Source of the DNA: Strigamia acuminata
Lineage: Eukaryota; Arthropoda; Chilopoda; Geophilomorpha; Linotaeniidae
Direction: 5' to 3'
DNA: 64,000 nt
Assembly: GCA_949358305.1 (NCBI GenBank)
Contig: OX442315.1
Coordinates: 30,902,427 to 30,966,426 of the forward strand
The translations under genes and the position numbers were made by a program. The notes beneath the pieces were generated by a model. That model worked only from the letters and a program-made list of their open reading frames with translations, was not told the origin of the DNA and made no database searches. Shown here piece after piece: positions 50,301 through 62,199 of this stretch. How positions within the stretch are numbered: the first letter of the stretch is position 1; the number at the start of each line of letters is the position of its first letter.

Positions 50301-53300
50301 TGGTAGTCAAAACCGCAGGGGGAATTGAAAGTATATTGAGGTTTTTTTTCACAAACCGGAAATACGATGATTTTAAGAGATGATGACATAATGGTTGGAG
50401 GGGACCGGGGGGAAGGGAAAATGGGTATTTAACTTCCTCGTTCCATATTTTTTTTAATTTTTATTTTGTATTGCAAATGAGGGTGAGAATGTGGGAGATG
50501 ATGAGTTCAGAATGAGTGTTTGAGGAAATTTAATTGTGGTTTTGAAACGATGATTCATATTTTGGTATAGAAAATAGATTTGTGACGTAAATGATGCGTT
50601 GTAAAGACAAATTGCACTAAATTTGGGCGTTTTTTGAGGACTAGGCTCAAGTTAAATGCTAGTTAAAGTAACTCGAACTTGATGGTGACGTTTATAATGA
50701 AGGAAATTGGTAATCTATTGTGTAGTTTCAGTTTTGCATGCAATTTTATCTCATTGGCAATAGCTTGTGCAGATAATAGGATTAACCTTAGAATGAGATT
50801 TGAGATTTAGAAGACGTGAATCAACCTGCGGAAACGGCTAAAACAACTTTTTCGTTGAAAAAACAAATGGTTTTGAAGGATTACTGAGCTTAGACGACGA
50901 AAAAAATGTCCATTTGTTTTCGATGTTTGTTCATCGTTGGAGGAGCTTTGCCGTTTTACCAACATAGAAGATGTAACATCGAATTAAATGGAATGAAAAA
51001 GTTCAGAATGTTTTTTTTTACTGAAATGGGAAGTTTTTGGATGAAATTTCCTTCATATTCTCAATCAATTCGGCACAAAATGGCAAATCGCGTCCGTTTC
51101 CGCTATTAATTTGATCAACCCAGCAATTTTTATTTTGATAAATTCGTTTTGTCGGTGAATTCAAAAACCAGAAATTTATCTGTCATAATCGCACTAAAAC
51201 GAGCCAGCCGTTGAGGAAATTGATTTCAAAATTCCTGAGTATCCTGGTGATGCACTTTTATTCTGTCCACACATGTTGTTGTCATTTAAGGATCCCGTTA
51301 CTCAACTAGAAAATTGTAATATTTTGTGCAGCAGTGCGTTAGTATAAAGTAATAGGCAGTACGTGTAACGTACCGGTACCTATTCATTTATGACAACACA
51401 ATATTATTGGTAATGTGAAATAAATTTCTAAGCTGTAATAGTACCGCAACCGCTAAATCTTTGCACCAACGGTGCATGTTTTCATCTTTGTTTTGATGCC
51501 GGAAGTGCGGGTGCATTTTAAACGAAATAATTCATTCTCGCGCTCCGCTATATACTTCATCAAGTTAGTTGAGAGAAACGATTTTAATTACCCGTGTTTC
51601 ATAACATGACATTTCCGCGTAATAAATTAATAAAGCCGCATCAAAATTGGGCTTTTATTTGGTTAAAATGAAAACGATTGATGGACCAAATATGCCATCA
51701 CATATTGTGGTTTGCTATTAAGTATTAACAAAGCTTCGTGTTTTTTTCCACGTAGGCTAGAGGACATTTCTGGGGAAAAATCAATTCAATTGCAGCGGGA
51801 TTTGGCACATATGAATGGAATGTCATCCACTGACATAATTCCAAGTTATGCAACCATAAATGGGAAACGGCCGGTGCTGTTTTTGGAGAGCAGAACGTGA
51901 TGTCGTTTTATTCAATGACGATCACGTGGAAAGAAAAGGATCCCAACATTTACAGGTCATTGAAACAGTTGGCAAAAATTTCTCAAATCTCAGAAATCCA
52001 GATGCGGCAAAGAGCGTTGGATGCTGTTGCGAGATTGTGATGACAGATATGTGGGCCCCATTTCACGGACCACCCTTTGGACCGCTTTTAGGCCCAAACT
52101 CCAAGCAGTCTAGCCGAATTTAGAATGCTTTTTTTCTCCTTTCTTTTTTTTTCTTTCTTGTATACACGCACATTCACATTCACCCAATTTTACGCCAATT
52201 GAATCAATTAGTTTGGCACTGAAAAGCGTTGGCATGGTTAATAATGTGATGTCATGGTGTCCTTTTCAGTGCATAACAGGCCCTTTCTGCTGTATGGGTG
52301 TATAAACGTGTAGTGTGGTGGGATCGGCTGGAAGGTTTTGTGATTTGCTTGTGTACACGTGCGTGCACGACTTTTCTTGGTTTTATACTAGTACGTCAAA
52401 AGTTTTTATTTTTATAGCGTCAATATTGATTTTGTGGTTTAAATCGAAGGCTAGTTTCGAAGCAGAAGAAAGAGCATGTATTGTGCAATGAAATTATTTT
52501 GGGTTATGGTTTATGAGGGTGCAAGATTTTTATTGGGCACAAAATAAAGGGTGAACAGTCAAGAAATTGCCAGTGAATTTTTTTCTAGTCTAATTATAGT
52601 CGCGTCCTCATGTGCAAAAAGTTTGTAATATTTTTTTATGCACGAAATAATAACTAAGCTTATTTTTAGGGATTATTATTGGTGTTATGTAGGCTTAAAT
52701 GGAGTGCATTGCATTGCTACGTCCAAGTATGTGATCATTGAGCATTTGACATTTGGTTTTTTGTTCTGGTAATTAAGACTGGAATTAAAATTGAAAGTAA
52801 TATGGCTTATTGTTTATTTTTATACCTGTTTGAGGATCTGACTGACTTACCGGAAATTAAGGGGAAAACATATAACTTCATACTTTAGTTTTCAGTTAAT
52901 TTGTGAAATTATATCCCATAATCAGAAACTGCCTCTTTAAGTACAAAAATGCCATTTTCAGATACAAAAATGCCATTTTCAGGTATAAAATGCCATTTTC
53001 AGGTATAAAATGCCATTTTCAGGTACAAAAATGCCATTTTCAGGTACAAAAATGCCATTTTCAGGTACAAAAATGCCATTTTCAGGTACAAAAATGCCAT
53101 TTTCAGGTACAAAAATGCCATTTTCATGTACAAAAATGCCATTTTCATGTACAAAAATGCCATTTTCAGGTACAAAAATGCCATTTTCAGGTACAAAAAT
53201 GCCATTTTCATAGGTAAAACATGATTTCTTTCAATAGTTGGATGTCCCTGATGTTATTTTTAAATCATTCATCGATTTATTTCAATAGAAAAAAGAATCT

Positions 53301-56300
53301 CCTCTACACCTTTATTAGTCCAGAAACTTTGAAGTGTTTACAAATCTCTAGACAAAAAAATCCATTTTGTGCGCAACTGATTGTCCAGATTGCACAGCAG
53401 CAGTAATAATAAATCTTCGAGAAAATTGATATCAACATTGATGATCAGTAATATTTTTTCTGGAAGCAATTACATGACTCGATTTCTAGAAATCCAAAGC
53501 AATAAGCACCCAGAAATGTCCGAGTTTCGTAGTACTGTGCTTTAGATCTCCCATTTCAATTGTCCAAAATAACGTTCCTTAATATCTATCATTTCTTTAT
53601 TTAACTTATATACTGGAAATCTTATATTTCAAGATAAATGAACTTATGAGTCTAATAACAACAGTCCACCCACACTACCAAAACACAGGGGGTTACGTCT
53701 ATTGCACTTCTATAGACAGTACACAGAATGTCCAAGTTAATCCACAATCACCTTTATCGTTTAATTAAGAAGGTTGCTCTTGCTGAGATAATTGAAAGAT
53801 GTGACAATGACCCGATGCCCACTGAACGGACGTTTGGCAATTGGATTTCCTGTTGTCAAAACAGGTTGATTCTTTTCGGGTTCAATAGTCACAAGGACGA
53901 AAAACGTGACCGCAACACCATTGAAAGTATCAACTAAGGATTAAACTCTTTTTTTTAGGTTTGAGTTTTCATCGCAGAGAATCCCTCCGGTTCGATTTAT
54001 CTTTGCTTTTCAATCGCAAGGAGGTCTTTGCACCGCTCCATATGGCGAGAATTACCATGGTAACAGCTAGGTTAGGTTTCTTGGTTAGCATATTAAAATC
54101 CTATTTTTTCAATTAATTGGGCTGGGTAATTAGGATCTATTTTTAGTCGAAGAGCATTAATTTTGTGGGCAGTTTCTTCCTGTTTACCGGAAATGTGCTT
54201 CCTGAATTGTGGACATGCTCAGAAGGTAGATTTACTTCAATCAAAGTATCAATTCGTGTTTTTGCGTTGAAAAAATTAAAAGATTTTATTACAAATCGTT
54301 TGATACATAATAGTTTCTGTATCCGGGATGAAAACGAATTATGGAAGGGACTCAGGGGGCAGGACCACCCATTGAGCAATGAAGAAATTCCATTTATGGA
54401 CCAAAAAAACATTTTTTAAAACAAAAAATTTCATTTCGAGACCAAAAAAACATTTTTTAAAACCAAAAATTTTATTTCGAGACCAAAAATTCATTTTGAA
54501 GCCAAAACAATCATTTTTCGACCAAAACATTCGATTTTTGACCAAAACATTCGATTTTTGGCCAAAACATTTGATTTTTGGCCAAAACATTTGATTTTTG
54601 ACCAAAACATTCGACTTTTGGCCAAAACATTTGATTTTTGACCAAAACATTCGATTTTTGACCATAACATTTGATTTTTTACTAAAAAATTCGATTTTTA
54701 CTAAAACATTTGATCTTTTACTAAAATATTAGATTTTTTATTAAAACATTCGATTTTTGACCGAAACATCTAAATTTTGACCAAAAACATCCAAATTTGG
54801 TTCAAAATTTCAAAAACATCCAATTTTTGGTCAAAATCCCAACAATATCCATTTTTGTGCATGAAAATTAAACCAGATTTGTTTCTGGTGAAAATATTGA
54901 CGGTCTCTTAACATTTCGCTTTTCATAATTAATTAAAAATAAAATTGAATAATGTTGACGCGAAACAGGGTTGTTGATGCTATTTGTTCTACCACTCTTT
55001 TGTGGGGTTGTTGCGGACTTTTGCTCAATTTCACAGGTGCACTCGAAGGTTCAACGACCCGAGCGAGAAGAAAGGAGAAGGGAGAAGGAAAAAACCGAAA
55101 CAAACAAATTTATTTGCCGTTTCCAACTTCAATGTCTCGGCCTCATTCATCGCCCTGGCGGAGTCGAGACTATAAATAAATTTGGCGCGGCGTGGATGCG
55201 TATCGAATGGGAAAGTGATGGTGTCCCGGAAGTGTAAAAATGAGACTCACAAGTGTTTAAGGTGATGGATGTGTTTGGGTAATGATACTTTTTTCTAAAT
55301 GTTGAAAGGTGTTTCTCAAAGTGATTTACTGGTGTGTAAATACAGATATAAAAATAATGGGAGCTGTTTCGAGGGTGTTTTATGAACGGGGGAATATAGG
55401 TTATGTTTAATATTAACTTCGTCTGGACTCTGGGCCGTTGCTTCATGTTTTTATGTCTTGCGAATTGGATTCGATTTGTGCTTGCAAGTTTTCGTGCGAA
55501 ACTTTGTTTGCTAATTACTCTTGGAGTTTTTGTGGACCCTGTAGAACAAAACGAGGCTGTTAATCTTGGAGTGAAGAAGTGCACTTTGATTCCATTTCTG
55601 CCATCCTAATTGTCTTTTGACCTGGATAGCGACCTTTGGGTTTTTACTTCACTCGGAAGTGGCTGAGAGGAAAATAAAGTTGTAAACTATGGTCGGTTAA
55701 GTGTGTGATCAAACTGTCACTAGAGTGTCCAATGTAGAAAACATTTATATTTTTTATTTTCTGGTTTTTATTTTTATTTTGATGGAGTCAGATAAAATCA
55801 AATATAAAATATGATGCAGTTTGTGATGTCATGTTTTGTTGTGTCATCCTGTGTGTAATCCTGTGGTGCACGTGACATTTGACACGTTCGCTCAGTGAGT
55901 TAAGGCTAATTATATTTGAACTTTGAAACCTCGGTGTTTGAGATTAGATTGTTTTCTATTTTATTTATTTTGATTTAAATTTTTTTTTTTTTTCTGTTAA
56001 CTCAAAATGTTTTTTTTTTCTTTCTCGACTTATTATTTCGTTTATTTGCATTGTGTGTTGGTGGAAAATTGAAGAATATAAACAGTGGGAAGAAAAATCA
56101 ATCGAGTACGTTGAGTGAAACATAGATTGTTGTAGGGAAAGAAAGAAACTAGTAAACGTGTATAAGAGCTCCTGTAATGACCTCCATGTCTATTTTTAGA
56201 AGTTGAAAAAATTGATCTTTGCTTGAGTTTGAGGTCATTCATTGGATGCTACAAATCTTTTTTATTTTTGCAGATTTGTTTTATTGATGTATAAATGTGC

Positions 56301-57535
56301 TTGGATTTCCACTTTTGGAATTATTTTGTGTGATTTTTCAATCACCGTCTTTAATATAATTTTGCGGACACGGTGGGGCACGCACACGGAACAGGCCGTC
56401 ACCTCTAGTGGGAAAAAGTGGAACTAGTAGAAGTTAAAGATCATATCGAATAAAATAATTTTCTTTTGAAACAAAAAATGAAAAGCAGATTTTTGATAAA
56501 AATATTGTGATTTGACAAATTAAAGAAAAATAAATCAGCTTTTGCTAACGTTTGTAAAACCAGAATTTAAATTTATTTCTTTATTTTGCATGGATTTTTC
56601 AAATATGAAAAATGCAGTAAAAGAAAATCAATAGAAACTTGATACCGTTAAATCAATAAACATCCCACCACCAAATCAGTATCCGGTGCTCACTAGATGT
56701 CACTAACGTTTGGGACCCTTTTAAGTTTATAACAAATTTATTTTTCCTTACAACTACCTCGAAAAATTCTCAATAATATATGCAATTTGTGCTGTGACGC
56801 ACTCTTGACGCTTTAAATCCAATTTCAAATTGCAAAAACAACGTAAAACCAATCAAAACCGGTGATTTAGGTCACCATTGACATAGTTAATTGGCTCACC
56901 TGTTTTTTTCTAAGGAAGAGCGCGTGAGCGGGCACGTCCTTGGAACAACCGGCAGATTGGGTGCGGCGAAGAAGACGAGACAGCTTACTTCGGGCCTTGA
57001 CACCATTGCTGTTTGTAGTTGATGTGTCTTGTCTTGCAGACTGTACAAACTGTCGATGGGTTTTGGCAGTCTCTCCGTTTACAGAACACCTTTTATTCTT
57101 CATACGGTCACTCAGAAAATGAAACCCAAAAAAGTTAGTCGGTGAATTGACTGCATTGACCCCTCCCACGACAGCCCTGCTGTCGGGACTGGACGGTCCG
57201 CTCTCCAGCGTCGAGATTCTGTCCGAACTGTGACTGTTTGCGATCGTTCCTTTGTAGAGCGGCAGGTTGGGTGAAAGTAGTAAACTGTCCACACTCAGGT
57301 TGCATTTCGTGCTGAACTCGAAGACGATGCTGCTCGTGGTGTAGTTCGGGGTCGTACTGGCACTGCTGGACGCCCAGCTGGGACTGCTCTCGTTACTCTG
57401 GTCGCCATTGTGGTCCGGCGGCTCGCTGGTGGCGAGGAGATTGTCTTGGTGGTAAATTGGTTGCTGCTGGTGTTTCATGGTGAAGCGCCTGGTCTGTATT
57501 GTAAGATTGATGCGTCCAATGGGTTGTTCGAGCAT
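44347..57535 (-). CDS. R4-family regulator of G-protein signalling, with alternative first exons
   Basis: Common exons are 45718-45803, 45452-45585, 45109-45272 and 44347-44538 (191 residues). They encode an amphipathic [14 protein letters not shown] leader and a full RGS domain ([75 protein letters not shown]), very like vertebrate RGS4-type proteins. RGS domains speed GTP hydrolysis by G-alpha-i/q. Three first coding exons end in the same phase 0 and can splice to 45803: 45919-45975 ([19 protein letters not shown]; 210-residue isoform), 50102-50122 (MLHYIIM; 198 residues) and 56900-57535 (212 codons, [18 protein letters not shown]... to FLRKKQ, donor GTGAGC; 403 residues). The long N-terminus is Ser/Thr-rich with basic [14 protein letters not shown]. 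The RGS core is firm; the two distal exons are inferred from phase and donors. Confidence 0.75.
45919..45975 (-). other. Proximal first coding exon of the RGS gene
   Basis: The exon holds 19 codons from ATG at 45975, with donor GTAAGATT, in phase with the acceptor at 45803. It encodes [19 protein letters not shown], whose cysteines could be palmitoylated as in other R4 RGS proteins (inference). Confidence 0.75.
46055..46095 (-). promoter_or_regulatory. Core promoter of the short RGS isoform: TATA box and CRE
   Basis: On the minus strand TATAAAA lies at 46055-46061, about 80 bases upstream of the ATG. A palindromic TGACGTCA cAMP-response element lies at 46088-46095, about 30 bases further upstream. 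The spacing is typical of cAMP/CREB-responsive promoters, suggesting feedback control of G-protein signalling. Confidence 0.65.
46100..50100. other. Intron/promoter-spacing region of the RGS gene
   Basis: No supported gene is seen. Short frames (46364-46693, 47753-47935, 48430-48660) lack family similarity. A GTGAGT donor on the minus strand near 47796 has no convincing exon. GGGTGTTTCGTTTAAG at about 49131 resembles a transposon-derived word, but no partner was found. Confidence 0.45.
50102..50122 (-). other. Candidate distal first coding exon of the RGS gene
   Basis: Seven codons (MLHYIIM) are followed by a strong GTAAGTGG donor, in phase with the acceptor at 45803. A TATA-like box lies about 115 bases upstream of the ATG. 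There is no conserved peptide to confirm use. Confidence 0.5.
50234..50240 (-). promoter_or_regulatory. TATA box of the distal RGS promoter
   Basis: The minus strand reads CCATATAAACG, much like the GCCATATAAAA of the proximal promoter. A start site about 30 bases downstream would give a leader of about 90 bases before the ATG at 50122. Confidence 0.45.
52940..53212. repeat. Minisatellite, 21-bp unit, about 13 copies
   Basis: CAGGTACAAAAATGCCATTT plus T is repeated with few changes. Because 21 is a multiple of 3, open frames run through it on both strands, but they are artefacts. Confidence 0.95.
54385..54850. repeat. Minisatellite, about 21-bp unit, decaying to the right
   Basis: GACCAAAACATTCGATTTTT-type units recur about 20 times with rising divergence at the edges. 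Long frames on both strands here are repeat artefacts. Confidence 0.9.
56900..57535 (-). other. Candidate long-isoform first coding exon of the RGS gene
   Basis: 212 codons end at a GTGAGC donor in phase 0. The composition is GC-richer than the surroundings and Ser/Thr-rich ([36 protein letters not shown]), ending [17 protein letters not shown] and FLRKKQ. It is clearly coding by length and composition. Splicing to the RGS core about 11 kb away is inferred from strand, phase and lack of another acceptor gene between. Confidence 0.6.
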
Positions 57536-57599
57536 TTAAAGACGGGCACGTGTGGTGTGATGCAAGATTCTGCCTAAATTAGAGAAAATGGAATTGAAA

Positions 57600-60500
57600 T
57601 GAATTAGCATTAAATGAAGCCGGTTTGAGCGCGTTTCGGTGAGAATAAAACGCGAAACAAAAACAAATTCCGCGGATCGACGGTTTTATTGCTAATGATT
57701 TCGGGAATTACAGGTGTATAAATAATTTTAGTTTATTTTAGACGGGGTGATGATTGCATCAGTAAATTCAGCTGATGGTAGGATGTCACGTTTTAGAAAT
57801 GTGTAATTTTTTTAAATTTAGGATTTTCTGGGGGTTTTGGTATTGAACGGTTGGTATGGTAATGACGTGGCGGCTTTGGATGCTGACGTGAGCGTTCTAT
57901 TTTTGGCATCAGGTCGCCCCTGGGTTAGTGGTAAATGGGAGCTAGGTGCAAGATCGAATTTTCCAAGAAAAGGAAAACCGCAGTTAAAGTGACCCGGCTA
58001 AATGTTTAATTTAGATTTTAAATTTAAATGGGAAATGGAATCTCCAAGGTGATAGATCGAATTTTTCGAATTTTAATTTTTTTGTTTTTTGTTTTTTTTT
58101 GTTTAATGATGCTCAAAATTAAATTAAATCTATTAAATCGATGAACTACGCGATTTAAAAAAATAATAATCAGAATTTGCGTTTTAAATATGAAAAACGT
58201 GAATACGACGTTTAATACGGCGGAAAGGAATAAAGAGATTGCAGTGGGAGATTTAGACGTGGCTGTGACGGGGCATTGACGTCATGAAACAGATTAATTT
58301 CTGTCGAATGCGTTTTGCCCAGTGGTGTTCCGAGTTGTTGATAAACATGTAGTCTGAGATAAAAGTGAAATGATCGCATTTCAAAGAGCAAATTGATAAC
58401 ACGATGAAGCATACGACTAAGAATAGATGAAAATATAGTGAAATAATGTTTTTTATTTTTTTTTATTTTGATGCGAGTTATAAAAACATGTTTGCGATGA
58501 GTAATGTTTGACGTGCAATTAATGATGAAATATGGGATGGTTTCTGGGGTGAATAGGCCAGACGGAGTCTGGCATCTAGTGGTGGATTGTGTAAGTTGTG
58601 CTTTCTCAGCCTCCCGCTGAGCGGAGACTTGATTTTATTTAATTTCTTCTCCGTAGTCTCCGCATTTAATACATGTTATTTTTACATTCGTTAGGCATTT
58701 ATAGAATTTTTGTATCGGTTTAGATAAGTGTTTTCGAAATGAATGGGATTTAATATGACTCAATCAGCAAAGAGTTCATTTTTAGAGTAATGGCTTAGTT
58801 TTGACAAGCTGCAAGGAAATTTGTGAAACCCTATGTAGTAAGGGGTCGTTAGTTTAATTGAAATAGCTATTTCTATTTATAACGTCTTTGGTTATGTCAT
58901 AGCCCCGTTTCAAAAGTTGCACACATCTCGTAACCGTAATGAAATGTGAAACCTAGCGAAACAACAAATGGAAAATGAAAACATTAACTATTGGAAAATC
59001 TAAAAATAGTATTCAAATATTGATGTTTTTCATATTTTCCGCTTTTAAAAATGACATACTAAGGTATACATTGCATATCCTTAAGCTGTGTCTTGTTTTG
59101 AATAAAAATTTAACTGTTTAGTGTTTACCAATGCCGAAAACAGGAAAAAAAATTATTAAAAAGATTATTAAATAATTAAATTAAATAATTATTAAATAAA
59201 TTTGTACCCACACAAGATACAACACGATCAGTAAGGTACCACATGCTTTGAAATGTAACTAGAACATTAGAAGGAATAAGAAGAAACCGACTCGTAACTT
59301 CTTTATGTTTTAATCGTTAATCAATACAACACAAGATGCGCTTTGAAATCCCCTTGCAGTGCAGCAATTTGGCCATTGTTTGCATACGGTATTTTTATTT
59401 TTATTCATTTTAAGGTGTACGTGCTTATTATTAAGCTTTGTTTCCAGGGTCGTTTTGGGTTGTGTAATATTACAACGAACAGAAGGTTTGGATGTCTTTC
59501 TGAGCTCAAGTAGGATTCAACCAATTGTTGTTTCAAGCCGCAATAAACCTTCAGTTGAGTTTGCTGCATTTTTTAATGTGGTCAAATAGTATTGCTTTAT
59601 TTCTGTCTTGGAAAGTGAAATGTGGTACAGAACAGTCAAGGTCAAGGAGAATTCAGTTTTAATGGGGAAAACGTTTTATAAAAATATTTGCAGTATTTTA
59701 TGCATTATAAATGCTAGTTTAATCGATTTTCTGTTTAACACACGTGGATAGACCAAAAAACGGCTTAAATGACTTGAAAATTGAATGCTGTAATTGTTTG
59801 TCAGAGTACAAGGTACAACATTTTGGGATTGAAAAGATGGTTCAAGATGGTTGGATGCTGCAAACATCACCGATCTTTAATCCTTAAAGCAAGTGGTTGC
59901 GTGTGTCATGTGGCATTCAAATCCGCACGTTTTATTCTATTTTTTTTTTACATTTTTTTCTTAAACTTTTTACAGACGACTGATTAAGCATTCATGTATG
60001 TGAAAGGAGAGTTTTCGGATGAACGTGATCCCAGACGTTTGCTGTGGCTGGTTTGGAATATTATTATTATTTTCTAGATAAGAATACTAATACAAATCGG
60101 ATTAATCTAAAAATAGTAATAATAACAGGAATTGAGTCTTTTTAACGGGAAAATTGGTATTTTTACTATTTTATAATAGTAATAATAATAATTTGTATTT
60201 TAGTTTTTATTTAACGTATACTTTAATGATGGAAAGTTTCAAAAACATAACATTTCCTCTTTTTCCAATTTCCCACTTCTTTACCTCACATCAGTTCAAT
60301 TCCATCTGTTATAATAGCAATTCGATTGCTCAGCAATAAATGCTGGTAAGACTGCGGGATACTACGGTTTCACTGTTTTGTACTATTAGCTGGCTAATAA
60401 GAAAACCAGAAATTCGGCGAATTCAAGAGCACAAAAGAGTAGGAAAAAAAAATTTTTTTTTGCACTGGATATTTAAAGGTCTTGAAAATGCCCTTGAAAA

Positions 60501-61170
60501 CTTGGGAAAACGATACAACCAAAGTTGTAAATTGATCTCCAAACTAATTATCGAGACAGGATATACGGCTTATGACGATTTCCGCTTTCAGTTGTCGTAG
60601 TGATCTAGCCACGATGGGATTTGATTTTTTTTGTTCTTATTCACTTCCCCAATGAGTCAAGGTGGAGGATATGAGAATTTGTGCGGTTGGCATGGTAACT
60701 AAACTTGTCGTTTTAATATCCTGCAACACGTGGACAGCGATTACTTAATGAACTGGAGCAAATAGACGAAGAATAAGGTAGTTTGCGTTCATTATAATTT
60801 ACTACATTGTGTGATTGGTGGTGATGGGTGTACACGTGGTTAAATTTATATTTTATTTGTGCGCCCATCTGTTCCCCAATAGGATTTTTCTACTTTGGAT
60901 GGGAATGCGACTTGAATCATGAAAAGACTACAAAACCACAAATCAGTTGTCGTATGGAATACGATCAAAGTGATGAATGAATAAAGGTAATTCTTAAAAA
61001 AAATAAATTGAGATATTTTTAGCTAGAAAAGCCGATTATGAGGATTTTTCGGGAGGACTCTACTTTGAGGGTATTTCATAAATTTAGGTTCATTGTGTTC
61101 GTATCAGCGAGCAGATTCCGAATATGTATAGTAGAAGTCCCAAATGTGTGCGCCTAGACTCCAAACTTTG
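57600..61170. other. Intergenic region upstream of the long RGS exon
   Basis: The promoter of the 57535 exon should lie at its left. No other gene is supported; the 86-codon frame at 60340-60600 and the 66-codon frame at 58212-58412 have no family or splice support. A short hairpin GCCAGACGGAGTCTGGC sits near 58558. Confidence 0.4.
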
Positions 61171-61172
61171 AA

Positions 61173-61935
61173 TTGACATTGTGCAACGGATTAAAACAAT
61201 CGGCCGACAATGGTATAATAAGTTAGACGAGATATTGCAAAAGTTTGGATTGAAATCGATGAATGCGGATCCGTGCGTTTATTATAAAAAGAATGGAGAT
61301 GTCATCACGCTGATCACAATTTACGTGGACGACATTATTATTGCAACAGATTGAATGAAAAATATGGACGCAATAAAATCAAACTTGAAAAGCTAATTCA
61401 AGATGAAAGACTTGGGACCGATTCACTACTGTCCTGGGATTAAACGAATGTAAACAGAACGAAGTATCGAAATCGATCAAAATGACGCAAAAGAAGTACG
61501 TGAAAGACGTTTTGGACCGATTCAGAATGGAAAATTGTTTGATGATTACGACGCCACTTGACGGAAACCAAAAATTGCAGAAGAATAAGATGAACGAGGA
61601 CGGAACGGACAAAGAAAAACTGGACCCAGTGAGTACCCTTATCAAAATTTGATTGGATCATTGATCATTGATCATTGATCAACCTCGCTGTCTGCACTCA
61701 ACCTGATGTCGCGTACGTCGTAAGCGCATTCAGCCAATACAATACGTGTTTCACCGCAACGCATTGGACTGCAGCAAAACGAGTTTGCGCGAGCCCTACG
61801 AACTCGGAGATATCAAGATAGAATTCCAACAGACCGATAGAATGATCGCGGATGTGTTAACAAAAGGTTTGTTCAAATCAAAACACGAGCAATTTGTTAC
61901 AGCAATTTGTTACGGAATGTAAGAAATGTAAGAAA
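61173..61935 (+). pseudogene. Decayed Ty1/copia retrotransposon, reverse transcriptase/RNase H remnant
   Basis: Reading across several stops and frameshifts, the segment has the copia reverse transcriptase signature: GRQWYNKLDEILQKFGL, NADPCVYYKKN, then the catalytic YVDD box near 61321. Downstream fragments (KMKDLGPIHY; an RNase H/C-terminal end) fit the end of a copia polyprotein. It cannot encode a working protein. The 5' part is missing. Confidence 0.8.
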
Positions 61936-61954
61936 ACAAATATTCAGGGGAAGT

Positions 61955-62140
61955 GTTGGATTTGAGTGTTTGTTTATACCGCCAGGTGAATCTAATCACT
62001 TGCGCACCTGTAACGTCTAATTGACGAAGTGGCGCTTGACCAATCGGGATCAAGCGCATTGTTTGTAAAACTTAACCACGTTGTATTGTATCATCCCAAT
62101 CTTCGAGCGTTAAAAACTACAGCACTATTTATCATTTTGA
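61955..62140 (+). mobile_element. Probable 3' LTR of the copia-type element (start)
   Basis: A purine tract ATTCAGGGGAAG directly precedes TGTTGGATTTGAGTGTTTGT, the expected polypurine tract and TG-start of a copia LTR. The right limit was not found; no second LTR is in the window. Confidence 0.55.
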
Positions 62141-62199
62141 AATTACGTTGCCAAACCGATGCACTTAGGCTTTGTACAAGCCACGCACCAGAATGATTT

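Larger units (their letters stand above)
50241..56899. other. Long non-coding stretch (probable RGS intron)
   Basis: This contains two minisatellites (52940-53212 and 54385-54850) and several short plus-strand frames (51712-52123, 53728-53937, 54165-54419) with no recognisable domain or consistent splice sites. A real plus-strand gene nested here cannot be excluded. Confidence 0.45.

Noticed and set aside
51712-52123. Overlapping plus-strand frames of 62 and 87 codons
   Set aside because: No family, no consistent splice pair, and composition changes frame midway; kept only as a note.
52903-53217. Repetitive proteins on both strands (FQVQKCH and LKMAFLY repeats)
   Set aside because: Pure translation of a 21-bp minisatellite; no start context or other coding evidence.
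54339-54665. 108-codon minus-strand frame with [10 protein letters not shown] repeats
   Set aside because: Product of the second minisatellite.
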